57,004 bases of DNA from Planctomicrobium piriforme (GCA_945861445.1 CAMAVF010000002.1:1-57004); one strand, 5' to 3'; positions 18,191 through 28,004 are shown, numbered from the stretch's first letter. Notes: generated by a model not told the origin, from the sequence alone. A program made the numbers and translations.

Positions 18191-18679
18191 ATGCCTGAAG
18201 TCCCTGAGCCACTGCTGCATGTCGTGCTGTATCAGCCCGATATCCCGCAGAACACAGGCAACATTGGACGCACCTGCGTGGCGGTCGGTGCCAAGCTGTG
18301 GCTGATCCGTCCGCTGGGCTTTTTCCTGGACGCCAAGCATCTGCGGCGAGCGGGGATGGATTATTGGCCACTGCTGGATTGGGAAGCGGTCGACAGTTGG
18401 GCCGACTTGCTCGAGAAACTGCCCGGCCGGCGATTCTGGTTCATTGAAGATTACGGCTCGCGGCTGGTCTGGGACGCCAGTTTTTCGCCCGGCGATGTCA
18501 TCGTGCTGGGGAGTGAATCGCGCGGTCTGCCGGTGAGTCTGTTGGCCGAACATCCGACCCAGGTCTTGAAGCTGCCAATGCTGCCCACGGTCCGCAGCCT
18601 GAACCTCGCGAGTACCGCCAATACCGTGGTTTATGAAGCTGTGCGGCAGTTCGGTGGATTGGCCGGAGCAAGCGAATAA
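18191..18679 (+). CDS. trmL: tRNA (cytidine/uridine-34-2'-O)-methyltransferase TrmL
   Basis: A 162-residue minimal SPOUT methyltransferase that 2'-O-methylates the wobble base of tRNA-Leu isoacceptors using S-adenosylmethionine. The trefoil-knot motifs are present: [11 protein letters not shown] (motif 1), [10 protein letters not shown] (motif 2) and [18 protein letters not shown] (motif 3). Its length fits the TrmL (YibK/CspR) subgroup, which lacks an N-terminal RNA-binding extension. The stop is two bases from the convergent TetR stop at 18682. Confidence 0.94.
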   Translation: MPEVPEPLLHVVLYQPDIPQNTGNIGRTCVAVGAKLWLIRPLGFFLDAKHLRRAGMDYWPLLDWEAVDSWADLLEKLPGRRFWFIEDYGSRLVWDASFSPGDVIVLGSESRGLPVSLLAEHPTQVLKLPMLPTVRSLNLASTANTVVYEAVRQFGGLAGASE

Positions 18680-18681
18680 GG

Positions 18682-19344
18682 TCACTCGCCAGCTTGCGGT
18701 CGGCCAATCGTGACGATCGGCCGCTCACGCTCGCTGAGAATGCCACGGAACACGATTTCCAGCATGGACGTGTGCTGTTCTTCCAATGACACCGTGCGAC
18801 CGTTGAAATGGTTCGTGAACATCGTCCCATACAGCAGATATCCCACGGTGTCCAGAATGCGTTCGGCCGGCAGATCGCAACGCAGATGACCGGAAGCAAT
18901 CAGGCTGCGGTAGAGCTCGCGCCAGACTCCCACATTCGCATCGCGATATTCGAAGTAGGTCGGACGTTTGCGGTCTTTGAAGATCGCCCGCTCCTGGATG
19001 ATCAACTCGACGTATTGTGGATGTTGATCGAAAAAGTCCAGATAGGCGCGGATTGCCAAGCTGATCCGGTCGAACGGACCGTCCGCTTTCCGGGCCGCCT
19101 CCAGAACCGCTTGCTGCATCTGGGTCATGCCCAAATCGACACAGGCAAAAAACAGCTCCTGCTTCCCCGAGAAATACAGGTAGACGGTCCCCTTGGCGAC
19201 CCCGATCTCAGCGGCGACTCGCTCCATTTCGCAGGCGTTGTAGCCCAGTTCCGCAAACAATCCTGCCGCAGCTTCAATGATCGACAAGCGCCGCAGATTG
19301 CGCCGCGTCGAGGCGGCCTCGTGGGGTGTGGAAGGGATACTCAT
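18682..19344 (-). CDS. TetR-family repressor, probable regulator of the RND efflux operon
   Basis: A 220-residue TetR/AcrR regulator. Residues ~13-60 (RLSIIEAAAGLFAELGY ... IGVAKGTVYLYF) form the DNA-binding helix-turn-helix; the rest is the helical ligand-binding and dimer domain. ATG 19344 gives a normal N-terminus for the family; a GTG at 19518 would add 58 atypical residues, though the frame is open. It is divergent from the adaptor and RND genes, and a perfect TetR-like palindrome lies between them, so it probably represses the pump operon and perhaps itself, with relief by a pump substrate. Confidence 0.9.
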   Translation of the reverse strand: MSIPSTPHEAASTRRNLRRLSIIEAAAGLFAELGYNACEMERVAAEIGVAKGTVYLYFSGKQELFFACVDLGMTQMQQAVLEAARKADGPFDRISLAIRAYLDFFDQHPQYVELIIQERAIFKDRKRPTYFEYRDANVGVWRELYRSLIASGHLRCDLPAERILDTVGYLLYGTMFTNHFNGRTVSLEEQHTSMLEIVFRGILSERERPIVTIGRPQAGE

Positions 19345-19507
19345 GGGACACGAACTCAAGCTGCGGCCGAACTGAGGGGAGTCTGTTGAATCGGTTTTGC
19401 TGCGGACTGCGATGACTGGTCCAAGCGATATCATCGCAAAGTCCGACATGATCCGACGTAATGTCTTGTCCTGGACCGAATTTGTCTGCGACTTGACCGT
19501 TCCCCTA

Positions 19508-19535
19508 TTGATTTTCACTGATTTGAGAATACAAT
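19508..19535 (+). promoter_or_regulatory. Putative promoter of the RND efflux operon
   Basis: TTGATT (19508-19513), a 16-base spacer and TACAAT (19530-19535) point towards the adaptor gene. Transcription would start near 19542, just before the palindromic operator. Prediction from consensus only. Confidence 0.45.
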
Positions 19536-19553
19536 AGCGCGCTAACGGTAACC

Positions 19554-19569
19554 GACTGACTGGTCAGTC
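19554..19569. promoter_or_regulatory. Palindromic TetR-type operator
   Basis: GACTGAC-TG-GTCAGTC is a perfect 7+7 palindrome with a 2-base centre, the form of many TetR/AcrR operators (TGAC...GTCA half-sites). It lies between the divergent TetR gene and the efflux operon, about 10-25 bases after the predicted start of transcription, where repressor binding would block elongation. Confidence 0.72.
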
Positions 19570-19632
19570 ATATTATGAGCGATTGACCGGGGCAATGCAA
19601 CTAGAACATTCTTCGTGGTCTTCCACAACGCT

Positions 19633-20919
19633 ATGTCGCACATGCAGTTTCCACTGATAAGTGATGCTCGTTCGCGAAGCCGGATATGGACCTGTCTGGC
19701 CCTATTGACGGGTAGCGTCGCGTTGGGATTATCGGGCTGCAAACAGGAAGTGGCCCAGAAGCCCCCGGCGAAACCGGCCGAGGTGATGGTCTCGGTTCCT
19801 GTTGAGGAAACGGTGACCGAATTCGAGGAAGTGACCGGACGAACTTGGGCCGTCAATACCATCGAAATTCGGTCGCGAGTTAGCGGCTATCTCAATAAGG
19901 TCTATTTTCGAGACGGCTCCGAAATCAAAGCCGGCGAGCTGCTGTTCGAAATCGACAGGCGCCCTTTCCAGGCAGAGTTAGACAAGGCTGTCGCCGCCGT
20001 GAAGCAGGGGGAAGCTCATCTCGAGCGCCTGGTACGCCAGGAGCAGCGCATGAAGAAGTTGCTGCCGACAAAATCCATCACTATGGATGAATTCGAAGCG
20101 ATTACATTCGAACGTGCCGAGGCCGAAGCAACCCTGAATGCGTCCAGGGCGGCCGAGGAAGCTGCCCAACTGAATTTGAATTATACGCAGGTGACTTCCA
20201 AAATCAGCGGTACCATCGGACGCCGTCTGATTGACGAGGGAAACCTTGTCAAAGCAGACGAAACCTTGCTGGCTACGGTGGTCTCACTGAATCCCATCTA
20301 TGCCTATTTTGATCTTGATGAACGTACTTATTTGCGTCTGCGACGTCTGATTCAGCAAGGTACCATCAAGTCTCCTCAGGACATTGACTGGCCCGTAAAA
20401 GTCGCGGTGGCGGACGATCCCGAATTTGCGATGGACGGGGTGATTCGATTTATCGACAACCAGTTGGACGGCAGCACCGGCACCTTGCGTGGCCGGGCAT
20501 TGGTGCATAATCACGATGGATTGCTGTCGCCAGGTTTGTTCGTCCGTCTGCGAGTCCCGATTGGTGCGGAACACAAGGCCATCCTGGTGCGTGAAGAAGC
20601 CCTGGGCTCCGATCAAGGTCAGCGATTTGTCTACGTTGTGGAAACCGTCAAGAACAAGGAAACCGGTCTCGAAGAAGAGGTTGTTGCGTATCGCCGCGTG
20701 CAGATCGGCATGCTGATCGGCGGACGGCGCGTGATCGAAAGTGGACTGAAACTCAACGAGCGAGTGATCGTGACCGGCTTGCAGCGCGTGCGGCCGGGCG
20801 CGAAAGTCCAGGCCAAGATGGTTGACAAGGACGGCAAGCTGATCGCGCAGGTGGCACCTGCGGCCCAGGCTCCCACCCCACAAAAAACGGCCGAAGCGAC
20901 TCATGGATCGGGTAAGTAG
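19633..20919 (+). CDS. RND efflux periplasmic adaptor (membrane fusion lipoprotein)
   Basis: A 428-residue adaptor of the HlyD/AcrA type that joins the inner-membrane RND pump to an outer-membrane channel. It has a lipoprotein signal with lipobox LSGC (Cys ~36), then the lipoyl-like half-motif RSRVSGYLNKVYFRDGSEIKAGELLFEID, an alpha-helical hairpin (about 115-165), the returning half LNYTQVTSKISGTIGRRLIDEGNLV and a beta-barrel region. The C-terminal tail is alanine/proline-rich. The frame opens at GTG 19615; ATG 19633 or 19642 are better spaced for a signal peptide, and I use 19633. It is the first gene of an operon with two RND permeases. No outer-membrane TolC-like gene is in the window. 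Confidence 0.92.
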   Translation: MSHMQFPLISDARSRSRIWTCLALLTGSVALGLSGCKQEVAQKPPAKPAEVMVSVPVEETVTEFEEVTGRTWAVNTIEIRSRVSGYLNKVYFRDGSEIKAGELLFEIDRRPFQAELDKAVAAVKQGEAHLERLVRQEQRMKKLLPTKSITMDEFEAITFERAEAEATLNASRAAEEAAQLNLNYTQVTSKISGTIGRRLIDEGNLVKADETLLATVVSLNPIYAYFDLDERTYLRLRRLIQQGTIKSPQDIDWPVKVAVADDPEFAMDGVIRFIDNQLDGSTGTLRGRALVHNHDGLLSPGLFVRLRVPIGAEHKAILVREEALGSDQGQRFVYVVETVKNKETGLEEEVVAYRRVQIGMLIGGRRVIESGLKLNERVIVTGLQRVRPGAKVQAKMVDKDGKLIAQVAPAAQAPTPQKTAEATHGSGK

Positions 20920-20949
20920 TCATCGTCAGGGCCAGAGAAACCCCCGATT

Positions 20950-23900
20950 GTGTTCTCGCGATTTTTCATAGACCGGCCGATATTTGCTTCGGTGATTTCG
21001 ATCCTGATTACCCTCGCGGGCGGGATTGCAGTGTTCACATTGCCCATCGCGCAATATCCGCCGGTGGCACCCCCGACCGTCCAAGTCGACTGTAACTATC
21101 CGGGTGCCAGCGCCCAGGTGGTCGCTCAAACGGTCGCTTCGCCCATTGAGCAACAGGTCAATGGTGTGGAAAACATGCTCTACATGTCTTCCCAAAGTAC
21201 GAGTGACGGCTCCTACACCTTGACCGTGACATTTGCCCCGGGCGTCAATCTGAATCTCGCGCAGGTCCTCGTTCAGAATCGCGTCAGCCTGGCGCTGCCC
21301 CTGTTGCCCGAGGTCGTGCGGCAGACGGGCGTGATGACCAAAAAACGCTCTCCGGACATCTTGCTCACGGTCAGTCTGCATTCTCCCCACGGGCGCTACG
21401 ACCAGCTCTATCTCAGCAATTATGCGTTGATGCACCTCAAGGACGAACTGTCACGGCTGCCGGGCATCAGTGAAGTGCTGGTGTTTGGTCAGCGTGACTA
21501 TTCGATGCGACTGTGGGTGGATCCAACCAAGCTTTCCGTGCGGGGTTTGGCCGTCAATGATGTCGTTGACGCGATCCGCGAACAGAATTTGCAGGTCGCC
21601 CTGGGACAGATGGGACAGGCACCCCAGTCGGATGGCCAGTCGCAACAGATTCCCTTGAGCATGACCGGGCGGCTGACGGAAGTTGGCGAATTCGAAAAGA
21701 TCATCCTGCGGGTCACCCCCGACGGGCGAAAGATCACGGTCAAAGATATCGGCCGTGTCGAAATGGGGGCCCGCAGCTCGGACATCAACAACCGCTTTGA
21801 CGGCAAACCGACTGTCGGCCTGGCCATCTTTCAGTTGCCGGACGCCAACGCGTTGCAGACCGCTGATATGATTCAGGCGTCGATGAAGGAATTGTCCAAG
21901 TCTTTCCCCGATGACGTCGAGTTCGAGATCGGCTACGACACGACACCGTTCATCCGCGAGTCGATCGCGGAAGTCTTCAAATCGCTCCGCGACGCCATCA
22001 TCCTGGTGGCCATTGTCGTGCTGATTTTTCTCAAGGGCTGGCGAGCCGCCATTATCCCGTTGATTGCCGTTCCGGTCGCCATTATCGGGACGTTTGCGGC
22101 ACTGGCGGTCGCGGGCTTCAGTCTCAATAACCTCACCCTGTTCGGCCTCGTACTGGCGATCGGTATCGTCGTCGATGACGCAATCGTCGTGGTCGAAGCG
22201 GTGGAACATCATATTGAACGTGGCCTCACCCCGCGCGACGCGGCGATCAAGGCGATGGACGAAGTTTCGGCTCCGATCATTGCCGTGGGTCTGGTGTTGT
22301 GCGCGGTCTTCATTCCGTGTGCGTTCATCTCGGGAATCGTCGGGCAGTTCTTCCGCCAGTTCGCGATGACGATTGCCATCTCGACGATCATTTCGACCTT
22401 GAACTCCCTGACCCTCAGCCCGGCCCTCGCGGCTTTGTTATTGCGGCCGAAGTCCGCCAAACGGGACCCCCTGACGTGGCTGTTCGATTTGACGCTGGGC
22501 TGGTTGTTCACTGCGTTTGACCTGGGTTTTCGCTACTCGACGGGGGTCTATACCAAGATCGTCGGCGGCATGCTGCGCGTCCCGATTGTCGTGCTGGCCG
22601 TCTACGGCGGATTGGTGTTTCTGACGTTCTGGGGCTATCGGCAGCTCCCCACCGGATTTATCCCGTCGCAGGACAAGGGCTATTTTTTGGCCAGCGTGCA
22701 GTTGCCGGACTCGGCGGCCGCCGGCCGGACCCGCGACATCATCGCGCGGATCGAGAAAATCGCGATGGAGACGCCGGGTGTCAAGAACGTGAACTCGGTC
22801 GCCGGAAACTCGTTCATGTTGAGTGCCTACGGCTCGAATTTCGGGTCGATGTTTATCATCCTGAAGAATTTCAGCGAGCGGAAATCTCACGAGCTGAGCG
22901 GCGACGCGATTTTGGCAACATTACGCAAACGTTACTCGACGGAAGTCCCCGAAGCCCTGGTCAATGTCTTCGCGCCCCCGGCTGTCTCGGGACTGGGACG
23001 TGCGGGCGGTTTCAAGTTGATGATTGAAGACCGTGGTGACGGCGGACTGGAATTGCTGCAGAAGCAGACCGACAACATCGTGGAACAAGGGAATGCCGTC
23101 AAAGATGAGAACAAGAACCCGAAGCTGACTGGCTTGTTCACAGTCTACAAGGCGAACTCGCCGCAATTGTTTGTCGATGTCAATCGTCAGGAGTGCCTGA
23201 CCCAGGGGGTCCAACTGGGGGATGTCTTCAGTACCCTGCAGGCCTATCTGGGATCGCGCTACGTCAACGACTTCAATCGTTTTGGCCGCACGTGGCAGGT
23301 GGTGGTGCAGGCGGATAGTCAATTCCGCAATGACATCGACGATGTGAAGCGGCTGGGAGTGCGGAACTCGCAGGGGCGAATGGTGCCGCTGGGCACGCTG
23401 GCCAGCTTGCGCGAAGTCAGCAGCCCGCTCGTCCTGACCCGCTACAACATGTACCCGGCCGCCGCGATTCAGGGCAACGTCGCCAATGGTGTCAGCACCG
23501 GTCAGGGGATTGAGATTATCGAGGGTCTCTGCAATGCCGAGCTGCCCTCGTCGATGTCGTTCGAATGGAGCGAGATCACGTTCCTGGAACGCTATTCGGG
23601 CAACACGGGCATGATGGTGTTCTTCTTCTCCGTGGTGTTTGTATTTCTGTTGCTGGCCGCCTTGTACGAAAGCTGGACGCTGCCCCTGGCGGTAATTCTG
23701 GTCGTGCCGATGTGCGTGCTGAGCTCCATCGCCGGCGTCGCCTATATGAAGCTGGATATCAATATTTTTACGCAGATCGGGTTCGTGGTGCTGATCGGGC
23801 TGGCGAGTAAAAACGCCATTCTGATCGTGGAATTCGCCAAATTCCGGCGAGATTCGGGCGTCAGTGGGCGGGAAGCCACGCTGCATGCCTGTGAGCTCCG

Positions 23901-24297
23901 TCTGCGGCCCATCATGATGACCTCGTTCGCGTTTATCCTGGGGGTACTGCCGCTTGTGGCAGCCCATGGTGCCGGGGCCGAAATGCGGCGGGCGCTGGGC
24001 ACTGCAGTGTTCAGCGGGATGTTGGGGGTGACGTTCTTCGGAATCTTTTTGACGCCGGTTTTCTTTTATGTGATTGATTGGTTGTCGAGTCGCCATTTGT
24101 TCTCCAGCGGAACTTTCCCCGGGATTGGAAAACTGGCTCTGGACGTGATCAGCCTGGGTTTCCTGCGGCGTCCGTTGGCCCAGGTCTGGGATCGGTTGAA
24201 ACAGAACGGTCCACGAGGGCCGCAGCCTGCAGGCACGATGCAGGCCACTGAGTCAAAAGTCGCCATCAATCCACCCCCGACGCAACCGGCCGCCTAG
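20950..24297 (+). CDS. HAE1-type RND multidrug efflux permease 1
   Basis: A 1115-residue inner-membrane pump of the AcrB/HAE1 type that exports hydrophobic compounds by proton antiport. It begins FSRFFIDRPIFASVISI (TM1), has two large periplasmic loops, and the proton relay is intact: two Asp in GIVVDDAIVVVEAVEHH (TM4) and Lys in GLASKNAILIVEFAK (TM10). GTG 20950 is the start because the family begins with M-F-x-R-F-F-I-x-R-P. The tail after the last helix (~50 residues) is longer than in AcrB. The gene starts 30 bases after the adaptor, and a close paralogue follows 270 bases downstream, separated by a large palindrome. Confidence 0.95.
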   Translation: MFSRFFIDRPIFASVISILITLAGGIAVFTLPIAQYPPVAPPTVQVDCNYPGASAQVVAQTVASPIEQQVNGVENMLYMSSQSTSDGSYTLTVTFAPGVNLNLAQVLVQNRVSLALPLLPEVVRQTGVMTKKRSPDILLTVSLHSPHGRYDQLYLSNYALMHLKDELSRLPGISEVLVFGQRDYSMRLWVDPTKLSVRGLAVNDVVDAIREQNLQVALGQMGQAPQSDGQSQQIPLSMTGRLTEVGEFEKIILRVTPDGRKITVKDIGRVEMGARSSDINNRFDGKPTVGLAIFQLPDANALQTADMIQASMKELSKSFPDDVEFEIGYDTTPFIRESIAEVFKSLRDAIILVAIVVLIFLKGWRAAIIPLIAVPVAIIGTFAALAVAGFSLNNLTLFGLVLAIGIVVDDAIVVVEAVEHHIERGLTPRDAAIKAMDEVSAPIIAVGLVLCAVFIPCAFISGIVGQFFRQFAMTIAISTIISTLNSLTLSPALAALLLRPKSAKRDPLTWLFDLTLGWLFTAFDLGFRYSTGVYTKIVGGMLRVPIVVLAVYGGLVFLTFWGYRQLPTGFIPSQDKGYFLASVQLPDSAAAGRTRDIIARIEKIAMETPGVKNVNSVAGNSFMLSAYGSNFGSMFIILKNFSERKSHELSGDAILATLRKRYSTEVPEALVNVFAPPAVSGLGRAGGFKLMIEDRGDGGLELLQKQTDNIVEQGNAVKDENKNPKLTGLFTVYKANSPQLFVDVNRQECLTQGVQLGDVFSTLQAYLGSRYVNDFNRFGRTWQVVVQADSQFRNDIDDVKRLGVRNSQGRMVPLGTLASLREVSSPLVLTRYNMYPAAAIQGNVANGVSTGQGIEIIEGLCNAELPSSMSFEWSEITFLERYSGNTGMMVFFFSVVFVFLLLAALYESWTLPLAVILVVPMCVLSSIAGVAYMKLDINIFTQIGFVVLIGLASKNAILIVEFAKFRRDSGVSGREATLHACELRLRPIMMTSFAFILGVLPLVAAHGAGAEMRRALGTAVFSGMLGVTFFGIFLTPVFFYVIDWLSSRHLFSSGTFPGIGKLALDVISLGFLRRPLAQVWDRLKQNGPRGPQPAGTMQATESKVAINPPPTQPAA

Positions 24298-24354
24298 GGT
24301 GTGTTTGATGAATCCTAAAGCGCAGGCAGGCACAGGTTTCTAACATTGAATTGG

Positions 24355-24529
24355 CTCCCCTCGCCTCGGTACTCCGGGGAGAGGGGCTGGGGGTGAGGGG
24401 CACGATCAATCACTGACGTGGGATCCAGTAGGATCAAGAAAATGGCACCTTTGAACAGCCGATCGAACGACGCTCGGAAAGCCCCTCACCCCCGTCCCCT
24501 CTCCCCGGAGTACCAGGGCGAGGGGGGAG
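24355..24529. repeat. Large inverted repeat between the two RND genes
   Basis: Arms of about 47 bases (24355-24401 starting CTCCCCTCGCC, and 24481-24529 ending GGGGGGAG) pair with several mismatches around an 80-base loop. The structure lies inside the putative efflux operon and could reduce expression of the second permease relative to the first. Confidence 0.82.
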
Positions 24530-24567
24530 TTATATTCTTTCAGTGACCGCAATGTGAGCTTGCCTTT

Positions 24568-27500
24568 ATGTTTTCACGGTTTTTCATCGATCGGCCGATC
24601 TTTGCGTCGGTGCTGTCGATCATCATCACGCTGGCTGGCGGCATCGCCGTGTTTGCGCTGCCGGTGACGCAGTACCCGGAGATTACGCCTCCCACCGTTG
24701 AAGTTTCCGCCGTCTATCCCGGTGCTAACTCCAAGGTCGTGGCCGACACCATTGCCGCTCCCATCGAGCAGCAAGTGAATGGAGTCGAAGGCATGATGTA
24801 CATGTCTTCGCAATGCACCAACGACGGCAACTACACGCTGACGGTGACGTTTCGATCGGGGACTGACCTCAATCTGGCCCAAGTGCTGGTTCAGAACCGC
24901 GTGGCCCTCGCGCAGCCCATTTTGCCCGATCTGGTGAAACGCCGTGGCGTGACGGTCAAAAAGAAGTCCCCCAGCGTGCTGATGATCGTCAATCTGTTTT
25001 CTCCAGACGGCAGCCGCGACAATCTGTACCTCAGCAATTACGCGACGATCCAATTGCGTGACGAGCTATCCCGCCTGGCCGGCGTGGGCGATATCTCGTT
25101 CATGGGGCAGCGCGACTACAGCATGCGCGTGTGGCTGGATCCCGATCGCATGACGTCCCGCAATCTGACGGCAAGTGACGTCGTGCATGCGATTGAACAG
25201 CAAAATGCGCAGGTCGCCGCCGGACAGATTGGCCAGCCTCCTGCTCCCGATGGGCAGGTCTTTCAATACACGATGACCACGCTGGGCCGGCTGGCCGAGG
25301 ATGAGCAATTCAGTGAGATGATCATCAAGTCCGATACCAACGGCCGCATTACCCGCCTGCGTGATGTGGCCCGGACGGAACTCGGTGCGCTGGGCTATGA
25401 TCAAGTCTGCACGCTCGATGGTCAGCCGTCGGTGGCCTTGTCGGTCTATCAACTGCCCGGTTCGAACGCCTTGCGGACGGCTCAGCAAGTTCGCGCCAAA
25501 GTCGAGGAACTCAAGTCGCGGTTTCCCAAGGGGGTGGATTACTCCATCGTTTATGACACGACTCCGTTCATCGAAGAATCGGTGAATGAAGTGTTCAATG
25601 CCCTGCGCGATGCCGTGTTGCTGGTGGCGATCGTTGTCCTGGTGTTTTTGCAGGGTTGGCGAGCAGCCGTCATTCCGCTGGTCGCCGTCCCGGTCGCCAT
25701 TGTCGGCACGTTCGCCACGATGGCCGCGTTCGGATTCAGCTTGAACACGCTGACGCTCTTCGGTCTCGTGCTGGCGATCGGGATCGTCGTGGACGACGCC
25801 ATCGTCGTGGTCGAAGCCGTTGAGCATCATATCGAACGCGGGCTGACTCCCCGCGACGCGGCCATTCTGGCGATGGAACAAGTCTCGGGGCCGGTCATTG
25901 CCGTGGGACTGGTGCTGAGTGCGGTGTTTGTCCCGTGTGCGTTTATCTCGGGCATCGTGGGTCAGTTCTTCCGCCAGTTTGCCCTGACGATCGCCATCTC
26001 GACGATCATCTCAGCCTTCAATTCGCTGACGCTCAGCCCCGCCCTGGCCGTGCTGTTGCTGCGGCCGAAAACTCACGGGCACGGTGAAGCGTTGCCTCGC
26101 CCGGGTATCATTCTGATCATCGCGTGGGCGGCCTATGCGTTCCTGCCCGTGTGGCTGCAGACGCAGTTCGAACCACAGTTCGCGCGTTTGGCGTTTGATA
26201 TTCGCCCCTGGCTGCCGGTGCTGGCAATTGCTCTGGGATTACTGGTCGGCTGGCTGGTCAGTCGATTGATCAACATCGTGCTGAGCTGGTTCTTCCGCGT
26301 GTTCAACCGCGGCTTTTCCGCGGTCACTGATGCCTATGTGGCGTCTGTCGGCTGGTTGCTGCGGGGCAGCCTGATCGTGATCTGCATCTACGGCGGACTG
26401 CTGTATCTGACCTACGATTTGTTTGTAAAAACCCCGACGGGATTCATCCCTTCACAAGACAAGGGCTACCTGCTGGTGAATGTCCGGCTGCCCGATTCTT
26501 CGTCGCTCGACCGCACCATTCAGACAATGCAGCGCATCGAGCAGGCCGTGGGGAAGAGTCCCGGAGTCCATCACACGGTGTCCATTGCCGGACAGTCCGT
26601 GCTATTGGGAGCCAATGCCCCCAACTTCGGCTCGATGTATGTGATGCTGGATGATTTCCATCATCGGTCGGGCCCGCACCTCACCGGTGATGCGATTGCC
26701 GTTCGTCTGAAGCATGTCCTGGACGAAGTGGTTCCCGACGGCCTGGTCAATGTGTTGGGAGCTCCCCCGATTGATGGATTGGGAACGGCTGGCGGATTTA
26801 AGATCGTCATCGAGGATCGCGGAGAAAATGGCCTGGATGAACTGCAGCAGGTCAGCCAGAAGATCGTCGATGAGGGAGTTGCGTCCCGGCAATTGCAGGG
26901 CGTGTTTTCCAGCTTCCGGGCCGACACGACCTGGCTGTTCCTGGACATCGATCGCTATGCGGTCAAGACGATGGGCGTCTCGCTGGCAGAAGTCTTCAAC
27001 ACGCTGCAGATCTATTTTGGGTCCCTGTATGTGAATGACTTCAACAAATTCGGACGCACCTGGCAGGTCAACGTGCAGGCGGACACGCAGTTCCGCATGA
27101 AGATCAAGGATCTCAAGAAGCTGACGGTGCGGAACGATCACAACGCGATGGTGCCGCTCGCTTCCGTGGCCAGCGTACGCGAAGTCAGCGGACCGGTCAT
27201 GCTGGTGCGTTACAACCTCTATTCGTCGGCGATCATCAATGCCAACTCGGCTCCAGGGACCAGTTCCGGGCAAGCCATCGACGAACTGGCCAGGGTCAGC
27301 AACGCACACCTGTCGCAGTCGATGAAAGCCGAATGGACCGAGCTGGCCCTGCTGCAATTGCAGGCGGGAAATACGGCGATGTATGCCTTCGTGCTGGCGG
27401 TCGTCCTGGTGTTCCTGGTGCTGGCAGCGCAATACGAAAGCTGGTCGCTGCCGCTGGCGGTCATTCTGGTGGTGCCGATGTGCCTGTTGTGCTCGATCGC

Positions 27501-27891
27501 CGGCGTTATCTTTGCCCGGATGGACATCAACATCTTCACGCAAATTGGCTTCGTGGTCCTCGTCGGGCTGGCCTGCAAGAACGCCATTCTGATCGTGGAA
27601 TTCGCCCGGGCTCGTCATCAGGCTGGTGTCGACCGCTTTACGGCGACATTGGAAGCGTGCAAGCTCCGCCTGCGTCCGATCATCATGACGTCGCTGGCAT
27701 TTATCTTCGGCGTCGTACCACTCGTGCTGGGCGAAGGCGCCGGAGCGGAAATGCGGCGGACGCTGGGGACCGCGGTCTTCGCCGGGATGTTGGGCGTAAC
27801 GCTGTTCGGAATCTTCCTGACGCCGGTCTTCTTTTATGTAATCCAAGCGTTCGCAGATTGGCGAGCGGCACGCGACAGCTCGCGAACGTAG
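24568..27891 (+). CDS. HAE1-type RND multidrug efflux permease 2, with a ~57-residue insertion
   Basis: A 1107-residue RND permease paralogous to the preceding one. FSRFFIDRPIFASVLSI opens TM1; the TM4 Asp pair (GIVVDDAIVVVEAVEHH) and TM10 Lys (GLACKNAILIVEFAR) are present, so it should pump on its own or as part of a mixed trimer. Compared with permease 1 it has about 57 extra residues between TM6 and TM7 (about 510-590), with two strongly hydrophobic segments (GIILIIAWAAYAFLPVWL and WLPVLAIALGLLVGWLV), an unusual addition that could make two more membrane helices. The C-terminal tail is short. It probably shares adaptor and TetR regulation with permease 1. Confidence 0.95.
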   Translation: MFSRFFIDRPIFASVLSIIITLAGGIAVFALPVTQYPEITPPTVEVSAVYPGANSKVVADTIAAPIEQQVNGVEGMMYMSSQCTNDGNYTLTVTFRSGTDLNLAQVLVQNRVALAQPILPDLVKRRGVTVKKKSPSVLMIVNLFSPDGSRDNLYLSNYATIQLRDELSRLAGVGDISFMGQRDYSMRVWLDPDRMTSRNLTASDVVHAIEQQNAQVAAGQIGQPPAPDGQVFQYTMTTLGRLAEDEQFSEMIIKSDTNGRITRLRDVARTELGALGYDQVCTLDGQPSVALSVYQLPGSNALRTAQQVRAKVEELKSRFPKGVDYSIVYDTTPFIEESVNEVFNALRDAVLLVAIVVLVFLQGWRAAVIPLVAVPVAIVGTFATMAAFGFSLNTLTLFGLVLAIGIVVDDAIVVVEAVEHHIERGLTPRDAAILAMEQVSGPVIAVGLVLSAVFVPCAFISGIVGQFFRQFALTIAISTIISAFNSLTLSPALAVLLLRPKTHGHGEALPRPGIILIIAWAAYAFLPVWLQTQFEPQFARLAFDIRPWLPVLAIALGLLVGWLVSRLINIVLSWFFRVFNRGFSAVTDAYVASVGWLLRGSLIVICIYGGLLYLTYDLFVKTPTGFIPSQDKGYLLVNVRLPDSSSLDRTIQTMQRIEQAVGKSPGVHHTVSIAGQSVLLGANAPNFGSMYVMLDDFHHRSGPHLTGDAIAVRLKHVLDEVVPDGLVNVLGAPPIDGLGTAGGFKIVIEDRGENGLDELQQVSQKIVDEGVASRQLQGVFSSFRADTTWLFLDIDRYAVKTMGVSLAEVFNTLQIYFGSLYVNDFNKFGRTWQVNVQADTQFRMKIKDLKKLTVRNDHNAMVPLASVASVREVSGPVMLVRYNLYSSAIINANSAPGTSSGQAIDELARVSNAHLSQSMKAEWTELALLQLQAGNTAMYAFVLAVVLVFLVLAAQYESWSLPLAVILVVPMCLLCSIAGVIFARMDINIFTQIGFVVLVGLACKNAILIVEFARARHQAGVDRFTATLEACKLRLRPIIMTSLAFIFGVVPLVLGEGAGAEMRRTLGTAVFAGMLGVTLFGIFLTPVFFYVIQAFADWRAARDSSRT

Positions 27892-28004
27892 TCGTTCCGT
27901 GGCGACCGTCCGGTTGGCTGCAATCATCCTGATGTCCTTGATGTCCTTTCCGTCCTTTATGTCGTTTGAATTCTAAAGGGACAGAAAGGACGTAAGACAC
28001 AAAT

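Noticed and set aside
17567-18685. 372-residue minus-strand frame opposite the HExxH protein and trmL
   Set aside because: Both plus-strand genes have clear conserved motifs; the antisense frame has none.
22921-24096. 391-residue minus-strand frame antisense to RND permease 1
   Set aside because: His/Gln/Arg-rich shadow of a conserved membrane protein; a similar shadow (26602-27927) lies opposite permease 2.
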